NCBI GenBank assembly: GCA_032718865.1
Contig: JALUTQ010000040.1
Span: 310,001 to 374,000, forward strand
Reading direction: 5' to 3'
Length of the DNA: 64,000 nucleotides
From: Tilletia caries
Taxonomy: Eukaryota > Basidiomycota > Exobasidiomycetes > Tilletiales > Tilletiaceae
The position numbers and the translations under genes are program-made. Within the stretch, counting starts at the first letter, position 1, and each line of letters begins with the position of its first letter. Shown here in pieces: positions 1 to 10,414 of this stretch. Below the pieces are notes generated by a model that saw only the letters and a program-made list of their open reading frames with translations, was not told the DNA's origin and searched no databases.

Positions 1-703
1 CTTCCCTGGCCGCCGGTTCGACCATGTGACTTCGAATTTGAGCGAAATTTCCAATTCCGCTCTACGAGTCCAGCGAGAGCTCCCACCTCTCCAGCTCATG
101 GCCGGAATCTACAACTATCAGATGCGGGTCTTTTACGAGAGGAAGCAGGAAGCGGCCATTTGGATGCAGATCCTAGCGCCCCATCCCCACGAGCTCTTCG
201 TCGCGGCACTTCAGCGTGCTCGGAAGATGACGTGCATCCCCGCCGACAATCTTAGCGGGCTGGTGATCGGTGAAACAGGCGATCAATACGAGGTCGATCT
301 GGCTGCGGACCCGAAAACCCAACTCAGTTTCTGCCCCTGTGGGGTTCCGAGTCTTATGCTGCTCCCTTGCGCTCACCTCTGCGCACTTGCCTTGACTCTG
401 AAGGTGGCCCCCGTACTCTATGCTTACGGGTACTGGACGAGAGCCACATGGCGCGCTACGTACTCTAAAGCTTACGTGGCAGTGAGCACCGACGGGCTGA
501 CGTCCAACAACGTGGAGGTACCCAGCGCCAAGACGAAGAAAGGACGCCCACAAAAGGCTCGTAAGGAAGCAGGTCAGGGTCCCAGTTCGACTCCCTCCTC
601 CAGCAAAAACACTTCGCCCTCTGTCTCCTTCTGTAGCTCGTGTGGCGAACCAGACCACACTGCTAGGCACTGCAAGGCCTACTATGAAGCCGCCTTGCAT
701 TAG
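1..703 (+). CDS. MULE (Mutator-like) transposase, C-terminal part, cut by window edge
   Basis: The frame is open from base 2 to the stop at 703, so the start lies outside the window. The first visible residues (RRFDHVTSNLSEISNSAL) match the region around the third acidic catalytic residue of MULE transposases, the N-x-x-E-x-x-N stretch. Around residues 100-125 is a SWIM zinc finger of the form CxC-x10-CxH (CPCG...LPCAHLC). A KKGRPQKARK basic stretch and a zinc knuckle, CSSCGEPDHTARHC (C-x2-C-x4-H-x4-C), follow near the end. This order (catalytic core, SWIM, basic linker, knuckle) is the usual C-terminal plan of MULE transposases, which cut and paste DNA in the nucleus. The repeated terminus at 868-943 lies just downstream. 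The visible part has no stop or frameshift. Confidence 0.88.
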   Translation, partial: FPGRRFDHVTSNLSEISNSALRVQRELPPLQLMAGIYNYQMRVFYERKQEAAIWMQILAPHPHELFVAALQRARKMTCIPADNLSGLVIGETGDQYEVDLAADPKTQLSFCPCGVPSLMLLPCAHLCALALTLKVAPVLYAYGYWTRATWRATYSKAYVAVSTDGLTSNNVEVPSAKTKKGRPQKARKEAGQGPSSTPSSSKNTSPSVSFCSSCGEPDHTARHCKAYYEAALH

Positions 704-819
704 TTGTCATCTTCCAATTTCCAATTTCCATTCTCTCCCAAAAATCAATGCACATGCTGCCCTCGTCTTGAATATCTCCTTTTCAGGCCGACCAGTAGTA
801 GTAGTGAGAGTGAGTGATG

Positions 820-945
820 TACTGTGTCATGTGTTGATTCTGTCTATGATTCTCGGCCGATAAAGTCACTGTGTCATTCTGTGGTTTAAAATTTCCCTGT
901 GTCATTATGTGGTATTCGGAGGTCAAGTGTGTCATTCTGTGGTAT
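820..945. repeat. Iterated terminus of the left-edge MULE
   Basis: Three direct copies of TGTGTCATTCTGTGGT or a one-base variant lie at 868-883, 896-911 and 928-943, with a weaker copy near 820. Read on the minus strand the core is ACCACAGAATGACACA. Such iterated subterminal words are typical transposase-binding ends. The position just past the transposase stop suggests this is the right end of the element that begins outside the window. The target duplication cannot be checked because the left end is not in view. Confidence 0.6.
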
Positions 946-1260
946 ACCTCCTCTAGAGACATCAAAGAAGAGCGTTCAGCGGACGGATGGGTGAAAGAAG
1001 TGAGCAAAGGTAGGGAACTCAAGCACGAAGAAGCTGTGCAAAGAAAGCGTCAGTACTGTCCATTTATGTTGTGGCACTTCTTTAGTGGATGTCTGCAAGT
1101 AGCGGTGAGCGGATTGTTGTAGAAGATTCTGGAAGGTGCTCTGAGCTCATCTCGGATGGTTTTGTCAACTTCTGTGGGTTTCAACGAAGTGTGGCATGCC
1201 TTTCTCAATTTTGGAGCAACTACTGGACAGTTTTGGAAGTCACTGTATACTATCGGCAAC

Positions 1261-1929
1261 TAGGGCTCGGCTGCCTCGGCACGACTATGAGATTTTACGA
1301 CTTTTACGACTATAGCCTCATACGACTATGACTATGACTATGCTCCAGAGAATGTAAGACAATAGTCGCCATAGTCGTTAAAAATCTGGTCTAAAAATGA
1401 TTTTGCGACTATAGTCGGACAATAGCTGGATGTCAAGGCTATAGTCGCAGCAAACAATTCGGCTGTAGTCCGACTATAGTATGTTATGGTCTGACTATAG
1501 CTTGGAGTTGCGACTATAGCCGCAGGCCCGACCGCCACCGCTATAGTCAGACTATGACATCTATTGCCCATGAAACACTATAGCCAGTCATAGTGCGACT
1601 ATTATTGTTGGATAGTCGAACCATAGCCTGACTATATCCGATTTTAGACAATTAAAAGCGACCTACACTATAATTATTTATAGTTTGAAATTGGACTGAT
1701 GGGAAAATTGTTGTCCCAAGTCCGACTATAGTGGCGCACAGGCGTTACAATTTTGGCTATAGTCACACTATAGTGCAAAATTTGGCTGCGCAAAATCCAG
1801 CGACTATAGTCGACTAAGGCACTATAGTCAGACTTACGACTATGACTATTTTGGATTTTCGACAAACGCTTACGACTACGACTATGGCTATGCCAAAAAA
1901 CGTGCGACTATAGTCGGAGCCGAGCCCTG
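1261..1929. mobile_element. hAT-type MITE, ACTATAGTC-word family (669 bp)
   Basis: The ends are inverted repeats: TAGGGCTCGGCT on the left and the complement of CAGGGCTCGGCT on the right. The flanks are TCGGCAAC and TTGGCAAC, an 8-bp target duplication with one mismatch, as expected for hAT transposition. The interior has no convincing coding frame. It is filled with the palindromic word CGACTATAGTCG and fragments of it (GACTATAG, CTATAGTC), repeated dozens of times in both orientations. It is non-autonomous. The mismatch in the duplication and one terminal base difference suggest it is older than the other MITEs here. Confidence 0.75.
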
Positions 1930-2147
1930 TTGGCAACAGGATGAAAGTTATATATTATGTATGTACTATAGTATGGATGTAATATAGTATAGTAGCTCAA
2001 TAATGTACTTTCGCGTCTTTCGATCCGTGAAATAAGCCGAACATACTATACTCGACTTCAAGTGTACTATAGTATACTGCAGTGCACTTCTAGCCTCCTC
2101 TTTTCAGCATAGTTCAGCATACTACTATCCTCAAGGATGTCAAAAGA
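1930..2147. other. AT-rich spacer without a gene
   Basis: Short stretch with many TATAGTA words (for example ATAGTATGGATG). I see no coding frame. Confidence 0.4.
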
Positions 2148-2228
2148 CTACTATACTATACTATACTATACTATACTATACTATACTATACTATACTATA
2201 CTATACTATACTATACTATACTATACTA
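2148..2228. repeat. Pentanucleotide microsatellite (ACTAT)n
   Basis: About 16 uninterrupted CTATA/ACTAT units immediately precede the start of the kinase-like gene region. Length is likely variable between strains. Confidence 0.95.
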
Positions 2229-2269
2229 TGCTTCTAGTGCACAGTATTTATTGGCTCTTCGTGAGTGTG

Positions 2270-4877
2270 CCGTTACATCGACGCGAAGATCGTCCTGAAT
2301 GCCTGGCTGAATCGAGACGTATCTTCTCTCTCTTTCCTGCTTCCCCAACACGCAGCCATCGGCCTCGCTGAAGCGGCAGCGCAGCGAGACACCCCGTCGC
2401 GACGCGCCGCTACCCGTCATTTGTGCAGACGTGGAGACCGGGCCGGACGCCCATCGAAATCTCCTGCGCCATGGCCGATCGCGCGGCTGGCCTTCAAACC
2501 CCGAGACGGACGCTACCTGCGCGTCTTCGACCTCGACCGCGCTCACACTGATATGGTGTTGTCCGATCTCAAGGCTGAACTGCAAGAACGTCCCGACTTT
2601 CCGTTTTCCGACTCGTGCGGAACTGGGTACTGGGTTCTACGGTCCCTTTCACGGTCTCGTGGTCGCGCAATCAATCAAGACCGAGTTACGACGGGCGGTA
2701 CCTTCTGCCAGCCCACTCAGTTTGGCCCGCGCTGCGGCCAACATCGTCCCGTTGATTCTCACCCTCTTAGTCAAACAAGACGGCCGGTTGTCCATGCGTG
2801 AGGCGCAGGTCGTGCTGATCTCGTCCGGACTTTACGGCGATACGATGTTTTTGGCGGCGCTGTGGGAAGGATTCCTTCCATTGCGGTTATCGGCATCTCC
2901 CAGGCGCGCGGGCCCCAACTCCCCACCGACCGGAGCCAGTGGAGCCGGCAGCGATCAACCGGAACCGGCCGTCGCACCAGCACCACACCCTGCCGACGCG
3001 CCAGGATCAGTCCCTGTCCCTGTCGCTCCAGGCCCTCAACTCGGCAAATTGGCTGCTGCTCCAGGCTCTCAACTCGAGGAAGTGGTACCAGTCCCTGTCC
3101 ACTGTCCCTGCAGACGCGTCAGCACCGGTCCCTGTCCCTGCCGCTCCGCGCTTTCACTCGACAAAGTGGCTGCCGCTCCAGGCCCTGCCGACGCACCAGT
3201 CCTTTTCCGTACCGCCGCTCCGAGATTAATCCTTGATTTTAACACGCCGAGTAGAATGGCGGCGTACTGGTCGGTACCCCGTCGTCACTGGGGCCCGTAT
3301 TGCCGGCGAGGGCGGGTTTGCCCAGGTGCACCAGTGTTCGGATCTTCTCATTCCGTGGAGGACGGTGGCCAAGAAGCGGCAATTCATCGATCCCAACGTA
3401 TCCGACCTTCCGCCGTACCTGAAGCGCGAGATTCAAGCGCTGCAACGATGTCAAGGGCATCCGAGTTTCGTCGAGATCATCGACATCATCTTCGAGCGGG
3501 CGAAAGGTCGCCCTTACCTCGACATCATAATGCTTCTCGCACGCACAAATTTGGCGAACCTTGTGCACAAGACACCGGGCGGACTCGGTCAGTTCCCGGC
3601 CAAAACATACTTTCATCAGATTCTGAACGGCGTCGGATGGATGCATTCGCGGCAATGGGTCCATCTGGATCTTAAGCCTGCAAACATCCTCATTTACAAC
3701 GACCATACCATCAACTATCAACAAGGCTCGGCCAGTTATTATACGTTGTCCATTTTTGGTCCGCAGTTAAGTTTAGTTGCAGTTGGAACCCGGCGCCGGC
3801 GCTTGCAGTTTAGTTTAGTCACAGTTTAGCCACTTACTATCATTACAGTTAACTTAATTTTGCGCCTGTCACTATACGTTACTTACAGTTATTTATAGTA
3901 ACTTAATCGCGTCTCAGTCACCCAATTCACGCAGTATCTACCTCAAGATGTCTGGTACTATTCTAGTTTGCCTTTAGGCACGTACTTTGCCGCCTCTGAG
4001 CCCGCTCGTACATGTTTCCTCTCTTGACTACCTCCAAAGACCCATGCTTTTTAGTTATTTTTAGTTACTTGTTACAGTTATTATTAGTAACTGTGGGCAC
4101 AGTTGTTAATAGTTAATTGTTCCAGTTAATGTTAGTTACCGGATACAGTTATTAGTTGACTACTATAGTTGTGATTAGTTACTGTGCGCACTGTCAGTAA
4201 CTTTAAGTAACTGTAAGTGACTATAAGGAGCTATAAGTTCGCACGGTAAGTAGCTGTGAGTAGTTGTAAGTTGGGTCAAATCGTCGGCTTGCGAACGGCA
4301 ACTTTTAGTGACTATAAGTTACCGTGTCCGGGCCCATACAGTTTAAGTTGACTTAATTTTTCCGGAGGCTCCGCCGCCCGCAGTTTAGTCACAGTTTAAC
4401 TAGATTAAGTTAACTTACCCGCAGTTGCAGTTAGGTAAGTTGGTAAGTTGCCGAGCCTTGACTATCAAGATCACCGCCCTCAATCTGGCGCGCAAGAGCA
4501 CCTGGCAAAGGCTCGCACAGCCTGTTGGCACTCTGGGCTATCGGCCCCCGGAGGAGTTCTTCAACCATCCCCGGGCCGAGCCCTCTATGGATGTTTGGCC
4601 GCTCGGCACGATCTACGTTGAGATGAGGAACGCCCGGTACTTGTTCGACACCAGCGACACTATGATCTGCTTCCAACAGATGCTCAGTCTGGTCGGTTCC
4701 GCCCTCACAACCGTGTTCCAGCAACCCGAACCTGATGCGCACATTCGAGGGATGACCCATTTCCCAACACGCCCGCCCAACTACGGGCGTCTTGGACACC
4801 TGTCGATCGAAGAGCAGCAGATATTATGGTTGGAGCACACGCCACACTGGGACTCTTCAATAATGGAACTCACATGA
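2270..4877 (+). pseudogene. Degenerate protein-kinase-like gene with proline-rich linker, split by a MITE
   Basis: The C-terminal part resembles a protein kinase. There is a glycine-rich loop (GARIAGEGGFAQV), a VAKK lysine motif, and HLDLKPANIL at the catalytic loop (coded near 3660-3690), then after the MITE KITALNLAR and VGTLGYRPPE in the activation segment (4463-4550). The usual HRD has Leu for Arg, and the DFG motif reads ALN, so the metal-binding Asp is missing: a pseudokinase at best. Upstream, 2980-3230 codes a repetitive Pro/Ala/Val-rich linker (PVPVAPGPQLGKLAAAPG-like units), with apparent frame changes between 2270 and 3230. A 739-bp MITE sits at 3722-4460. Even after removing it and one target copy the two halves are out of frame by 7 bases. 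I cannot assign a biological role. Confidence 0.6.
3722..4460. mobile_element. hAT-type MITE, AGTTA-word family, copy 1 (739 bp)
   Basis: Terminal inverted repeats CAAGGCTCGGC are flanked by a perfect 8-bp duplication ACTATCAA (3714-3721 and 4461-4468). The inside is saturated with AGTTA, TAAGTTAACT, ACAGTTA and related words and has no coding frame. A nearly identical copy lies in inverted orientation at 13498-14235. It interrupts the kinase-like gene just after the catalytic loop. Confidence 0.9.
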
Positions 4878-5226
4878 GCATGATGTGCTGGCCTGTAGTG
4901 ATGGATATTGTATGAGGCTGTCTGGTCTGTGAGTGTAGTGAAGAGGCAGCTAGATCATCAGTAGCGGATGTGGCCCGCATGGAAAAAAAGACTAGACTTA
5001 CTGTTCGGGTACATGCACGAGTACGAGACTGGAATGTCGGCCCAGGCGATGGTAGTATAGGATGAGTTGTCAGTCTGTGTATCATGGAGCTAGTTGCCGA
5101 GGTACTGGTGTTCACCCGTGTTGGGGTCTGACGAGAAATCAGGTGCTTGTGCTGAGAGCCAAGGGGAAGGTTGCCGGTCGCCAGAAGGCTGAGTAAAAGA
5201 AGGGCTGCAGGCAAGAAGAAGTTCAT
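4870..5226 (-). CDS. Possible small secreted protein
   Basis: The minus-strand frame starts at an ATG at 5226. It begins with a clear signal-peptide-like segment (MNFFLPAALLLLSLLATG, hydrophobic residues about 4-16), followed by a short polar region ending SRQTPTR. The remaining frame has low complexity. A neighbouring frame reads TDNSSYTTIAWADIPVSYS, which looks more protein-like, so there is probably an intron or frameshift after about residue 37. I do not recognise the family. The location beside a decayed gene means it could also be a relic. Confidence 0.35.
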   Translation of the reverse strand: MNFFLPAALLLLSLLATGNLPLGSQHKHLISRQTPTRVNTSTSATSSMIHRLTTHPILPSPGPTFQSRTRACTRTVSLVFFSMRATSATDDLAASSLHSQTRQPHTISITTGQHIMLM

Positions 5227-5568
5227 GGTGACGGGCAGAAATCAAGATTATCAAAGGCTAACAGCCAAGGAAAGTGAAGGTTGAAGGTTGATGGTGTGCT
5301 GCTACTGTGAAAGAAGAGGCGTCGATAGTGAAAGGAAATGACGTTAGTTGAAGGCGATAAACAGGAAACGTGTATTACCAACACAGTACGCACCTGTGGA
5401 GGAGACCGGCGGGACTGAGAAGAACGGAGACACGACCAGTAGCCAGAAGGGGAGGGGGAGGAAGTCAATGAGAAGGAGACAGAAGCTGGAAATGAGACAG
5501 ATTTGTGAAGTAATCAGTAAGGGAGAAGCTTTGAAAGTCAGTCATCAAAAAAGAATAAGTGCATAAAG
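5227..5568. other. Spacer, nothing recognised
   Basis: Purine-rich stretch of low coding potential between the secreted-protein candidate and the broken gene to the right. No repeat ends or RNA gene seen. Confidence 0.3.
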
Positions 5569-6350
5569 TCAGTGAGTATATCGGCGAGCGCTGCTGCCTG
5601 CTGTGAGCAAACGGGTAACGAACAAAAAGAGAGATGTATCACGCACTCGGTCCGGTTCCGCTTTATGACGGGCTATTACATCGTCGAGGTCGAAGTCGAG
5701 CTCCTGAAGAAGCCTCTCGGCGCGCCCTCCTTGAAGGAGCAAGATTGAGGCCAACTTGAAGGCGAGGTTGAAGTTTGAAGAAGGCAGAAAGGCGAATGTT
5801 CCTCGTTGAGTGCCTTCGACAAGTGCTCGGAGCATCAGGTCTCGATCGAGACAGGAAGAGCGCGGAAATGTTGGAGGGAGCAAAGGCTCCACAGGCTCCT
5901 CGTCAATCTTGACCAACGTCATTCTTTTCCCGTGACCGACGCCGGAAGGTTGCCAGATCGGCTGTCGGTTGCCGTCAAAACCGACGGCCCACGGGCGGGC
6001 CGAAAACGAGCGACCCTTCTTAACGCTGTGGGCGAGCAGCACAGCCTTCATGAGGCGCAAGAGCTGATTGATGCGGTGCCCGATGACCTCATCTTTCCGC
6101 TGAGGTCGGCCGTCCACCATGAAAAGACAAGCCGATCGGGCTTATCGCGTGGCGTGATGCCGAAGACTCGGCCCGGAAACCCGTCCACCTTCACCTCCCA
6201 CCGAATCTGGCCGTAGCGTTCGTACGCCGCGGCGTTGGCGTGGGCGGCGAAGAGGGTTGACGTGGGTACAGCGCTCTCGTCCACTTAGACCCGCAGTGTT
6301 CCGCCCCGAGGCCATGTTGCATCCCCCTCCTTAAGGTCCTCGATGATATA

Positions 6351-7679
6351 CGAGGTGGAGGGCAGAAGTCTTCGAATGAAATTAAAATTCACCAAAACCA
6401 CCACCTCACCACACCCTCTCCCAACTTCACACACTTAGCATCTCTACATTTTCTCTACACAAACACAATGCCGCGTGTTGCTGCTGCTCGTAGACCTCCT
6501 CTGACGCCTTCCAGGCGTGGCCGTATTCAATATATGATTGAAATGGGCCATACATACGAGTACATTGCCAAACAAATCGGCTGCAGCCCCAGTACCGTTG
6601 CCTACACAAAGGCACGCTGGGAAAAAGACAAAGTCACATAACACACTCCCGCGCAGCGGCCGTCCTCCTACGCTGTCTGCACGGGACTGTCGTCGGGTAG
6701 TCCGCACCGTGCTGTTGATGCGATGGGCGACATGGCGAGGCGTCGCCGAAAATCTGACCCGACACGGCCTACCCATCAAGCCGTGGAAGGTTAGGCGCAT
6801 TGCTCACAAGCATGGCATAGCGCGCTATATCGCCCGCGAACGTCCAGCACTGAGTGTTGCTGCGGTCAAAAAGCGAAAAATCTGGGCAAATAAGAACCGG
6901 ATTACTGACTGGCGCCGAATTATCTTCACGGACGAGTGTTCTTTGGACACTTCTAACCTTAGGCGCAAGCCCTTCGTCAGCCGCTTTCGAGGAGCCGCTG
7001 CGGTTCCTCAGAACACTTCTAGGAGCTTCAGAACGGCTCGCAAAACGGTTATGATCTGGGCAGCAATCGCCTACGGGAAGAAGTCTCCACTGGTACGATT
7101 GTCGGGAACGGGCTACCGCAAGGTCGATTCGAAACGCTACATTGAGCACGTCATTAATGGGGCCTTACGCCCCTTTGTGCTGCAGTGTGAGCTCGAGGAG
7201 TTCACGCCCTACAAGGTCGTGGAAGATAACGCTTCCATTCATAACTCGAAGGCTACCAACAAGGCTCGGAAGGAGGCGGGTATTCAGCGCCATTCTCACC
7301 CGCCACTTTCTCCGGATCTCAACCCGATCGAAAAGGCTTGGCGCCTGCTCAAGTCCCGTCTTCGTGCTCGTAACCTCAGCCAGACCAAGCCCGACGAGCT
7401 TTGGGAGGCGGCCAAAGAGGAGTGGGCAAAGATCGAAGTAGCTCATCTCAACAAGTACATCGACGATATGCCCCGACGTGTCAAGGTCGTCAGGCAGCGC
7501 CACGGTCAATTTTCCGAGTAATCTTACTCTCAAACATCTCCATTGCTTCAACTTCTACTATTGTCATATGTGTGGTTGTGACTGGAAAGTGTGAGGTTGG
7601 TATTGTGGTGAACGGAGAGAGTATGAGAATTATGGTGTTTGGTGTTGTGTTCATTCGAAGACTTCTGCCCTCCACCTCG
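6351..7679 (+). mobile_element. Tc1/mariner element (1,329 bp) with perfect 30-bp inverted ends
   Basis: The ends are inverted repeats beginning CGAGGTGGAGGGCAGAAGTC and identical for 30 bases. They are flanked by TA on both sides (6349-6350, 7680-7681), the standard Tc1/mariner target duplication. It contains one transposase gene and is inserted inside the unknown gene at 5569-8437. Identical ends argue for recent insertion. Confidence 0.93.
6468..7521 (+). CDS. Tc1-type DD34E transposase, apparently frameshifted
   Basis: An ATG at 6468 starts a helix-turn-helix N-terminus (MPRVAAARRPPLTPSRRGR... IAKQIGCSPSTVAYTKARWE) that ends at a TAA at 6639-6641. The catalytic part is in the next frame, through LPRSGRPPTLSARD to the stop at 7521. 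It has the three acidic motifs FTDECSLD, EDNASIHNS and NPIEKAW. I count 34 residues between the second Asp and the Glu, giving DD34E, the Tc1 signature. No intron with proper splice sites bridges the two frames, so a one-base indel near 6630 most likely inactivates this copy. The enzyme would bind the inverted repeats and move the element by cut-and-paste into TA sites. Confidence 0.85.
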
Positions 7680-8437
7680 TAGTAGCCCATGATCAGGCTG
7701 AATCTGACTGAGCGCACCCCCTGCTCGTACACAAACGATCCCAACGTGATGGGAATGCCAGTGTCGGTCGCCCGGCCCAGCTTGATGAGAGATCTCATCG
7801 GATCGCAAGAGGTCTGAGCGGAAAAGGTGTTGAGAATCGACCGCGTGTCAGCGGTGATGAGGCCGAGCTCGAGCTGTACCAGAGGATCCGAGGTTGCCAT
7901 CCTCCGGACTTGATCCAGCTGACCCTCCAAAGCTCCCTTTCCCACCCCTTGCTGACCCTCTCCCTTTCCCTTCCCCGCCTCAGCGTCCTGGACCTGGGAG
8001 ATTGCCCACTCCACCAATTCCGGAAGGCTATCGATGTCTGCCTGCCCCCAGCGTACGTAGGAGGGGTGGCAGGCAGAGGAGAACGAGGCGACGCGAGACC
8101 CTGGTGGGGTGGGCCCAAAGGAGAGGGTGGGGACGGGGGAGGGTCCGGAATGGCCGAGTAGGGTCGCGCGCGCGTATGAGACGGCGACGTGGCCGAACGC
8201 GAGGCAGTGGAACGGCGCCGGCATGTCTCCGATCGCCTCGAACAATGTCATCATGCGAAGCATGAGCATCGAAGCGATTGTGGATTTGCCGATGGGGAGA
8301 TCCTCCACCGCGAGCCCAGCCTCCTGCTCCGCGCTCTCTCTCTCGACGTCGACGATTGTGTTGATGTCGTCGACGGAGGTAGCGGCGGGTTCCTCGAGGA
8401 GGGCAAGGGACTTGACGGGAGGCAGGGAAGGGGGCAA

Positions 8438-9764
8438 GGACGAGCCGCTCTTGACGTTGGTGGGGTCGACATCGAGAGGGAAGAGGACGATGTGTTTATC
8501 GATGTTGGATGATGCATGCTGAAGATCCTTGACAAACGCCGCCCAAGTCGTTTGTGCCCGCCCTCCTGCGCCCGCCCTCCTGCGCCGTGAGGATTGCGCT
8601 GCAGGGGGTTGACACTTTGATCATCTAGATTGGGAAAATGGAGAAAGCATCAAGATCAGAAAGCAGAGAGAGGGAGTGTGAGGGCAAGCCCATGAACCCG
8701 GTGAGGATACACACCACGAAGAGGCTGAGAATGATGCGATGATGACGACGAGAACTCTGGCGACGACGAGGGAGGGAGGGGCGAAAAAAAAAAAAAAATA
8801 GGCGGCGGCTGGCAAGTGGCAGGTGGCACTGTGGCAAGTGCAAGTGGCGCGCTCACCGCACACGTGGGCAGCAGCACAGCATCTTGGTGTCCTGTAATTT
8901 TTTGCGGCGGTGTTTTGTGAGTTTGTAATTTTATTTTTCATTTCATTTCAATTATTTTTTTTTTCAAAAATAAAACAATTGTGCCCCTCATTGATCTTGA
9001 GGGAAGGTGCGGGCTGCCTTTAGTGCTTTGAAAAATTCGATGTGATGATCGGCGCTTTCGTCTTTCGCCTTTTCTTTTTCTGTTTCTTTTTCTTTTTCTT
9101 TTTCTTTGTTGTTGTTGTTGTTGCTGCTGGCCGGTCGGTCGCCCTAGGATTTCAAGCGGAGCTCTTGGACGGGCCGCCGATGCTGGTCTTCCGATAATCC
9201 GATCACTGTGAGATCCTACGTTTACACTTCACGACCAGCAGACGCGTCATGTATGCGTAGTTGGGGCGAAGAAGAAAGCTGAGGAAGAAAGTGGTCATTT
9301 ATGTAGGGACGCGAGCTGAGTGTGACGGACCTGCAAGAGATGTGTTCCAGAATTATGTGATGCTTAGGATCCTGTGGGTTGTGATGTGTTAGGATCCTGT
9401 GGGTTGTGATGTGTTAGGATCCTATGATGCGTAGGATCCCAGCTCAGACACAAAATTATGGCGTCAGAAATCACGGCGTCGTCTGAAACCTGTAACCAAA
9501 GCTTGAACGACTCCGGCCGTAAAGAATCGCGCACTCGCTATATATAGAGGTCCATCATCCCTGATCCCGCAGACCTCGACGGTGTGACTGAAAGATTTTG
9601 ATTCGTTCAAGGCAGGTTGGGTAGAAATTTCAGGCCATGCTGTTCTGACAGTTTTCGAGCTCAATAAAAGACGAGCATGAATGAACGTTAATTTCCTTAC
9701 GGCCGGAAGGCGTCCTGGGCCCTATAAACCCCAAAACTCTAAAGAGTTCGGGGAATTACCAGAA
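8438..9764. other. Intergenic stretch with simple repeats
   Basis: No gene supported. It contains an A-run near 8786-8800, a TTTTTC/TTG tract at about 9059-9130, and a 29-base tandem repeat with GGATCCTGTGGGTTGTGATG units at about 9363-9440. TATATATAGAGG at 9539-9550 resembles a promoter but has no gene attached. Confidence 0.4.
9363..9440. repeat. Short tandem repeat with BamHI-like GGATCC core
   Basis: Two full and one partial unit of TTAGGATCCTGTGGGTTGTG plus ATGTG, followed by two further GGATCC cores. Confidence 0.7.
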
Positions 9765-10414
9765 GCAGCAAGAATAAAATCGTAATAGAAAGGAACGTAG
9801 GAATATCAGTACTCAGACAGTCAGACCTCAGTACTCCTAGTCTCCTAGTCAGTAGTCAGTAGTCAGTAGTCAGTAGTCAGTAGTCAGTAGTCAGTAGTCA
9901 GTAGTCAGTAGCATTCTGGGGCACCATCACCTGGTAGATGTAGGCGTGTATTTCAAGCAACTTACGACTGGCACGACTTGTAAGTTGTAGGCAGGTCAGG
10001 GTTGAAGGTTAGTGAACGCTGGAGTAAGTTGGGCAGTTGGAAGCTGCGTGATGCGTTCGTCAAAAAGTTGAAGACCTTTCAACTTTCTCGGAGGGTTTTG
10101 AGTTTTGACTATGGCTATGAACTTCCTCGGAGGGTTTTGACTTTTAACTATGGCTATCGAAGGCGTGGGAAAAGTGGAGGTGAAAGAGAGACAGAAACGG
10201 GCAACGAACGGCGCAAGGACGGCATGTGAACAGCAAATTGCTATCTGCATAAAGAAAACTGGGAGAAATCGAGAGTGTCGATGGATGCTTAGAACACGGA
10301 CACCCAGGCGAAGTTTGAGAAGATTTAAAGGAGTTTTGAAGAATTTCATTCGAGGGATGTTGCAACACTTTTTCTCGGCCGTAAAAATCTATGGGGCAGA
10401 TATAACCCCATACT
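9765..10414 (+). repeat. Dispersed ~650-bp repeat, copy 1
   Basis: It starts at AGCAGCAAGAATAAAAT and ends at GGGGCAGATATAACCCCATAC. It is about 90% similar by eye, in the same orientation, to 38549-39214. It contains a TAGTCAG heptamer microsatellite (about 9843-9911) and the twin phrase CTCGGAGGGTTTTGA. There is no coding frame shared by both copies, no inverted ends and no TG...CA ends. It may be a solo LTR-like or SINE-like unit of unknown family. Confidence 0.65.

Larger units (their letters stand above)
5569..8437 (-). pseudogene. Unknown protein gene, split by a Tc1/mariner element and decayed
   Basis: The N-terminal part (8437 to 7682) reads as one long frame of about 250 residues with a VEDLPIGKSTIASM segment and a KGKGEGQQG-type linker. 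It stops at MGYY, where the mariner element starts. Removing the element with one TA joins MGYY in frame to IIEDLKEGDATWPRGG on the far side (6348 down). A TAA stop then interrupts the same frame (LRV-stop-VDESAVPTST, near 6288). A frame change near 6110-6120 leads to FMVDGRPQRKDEVIGHR and on to 5569. I do not recognise the family. The stop and frameshift show the gene is dead in this copy. Confidence 0.55.
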
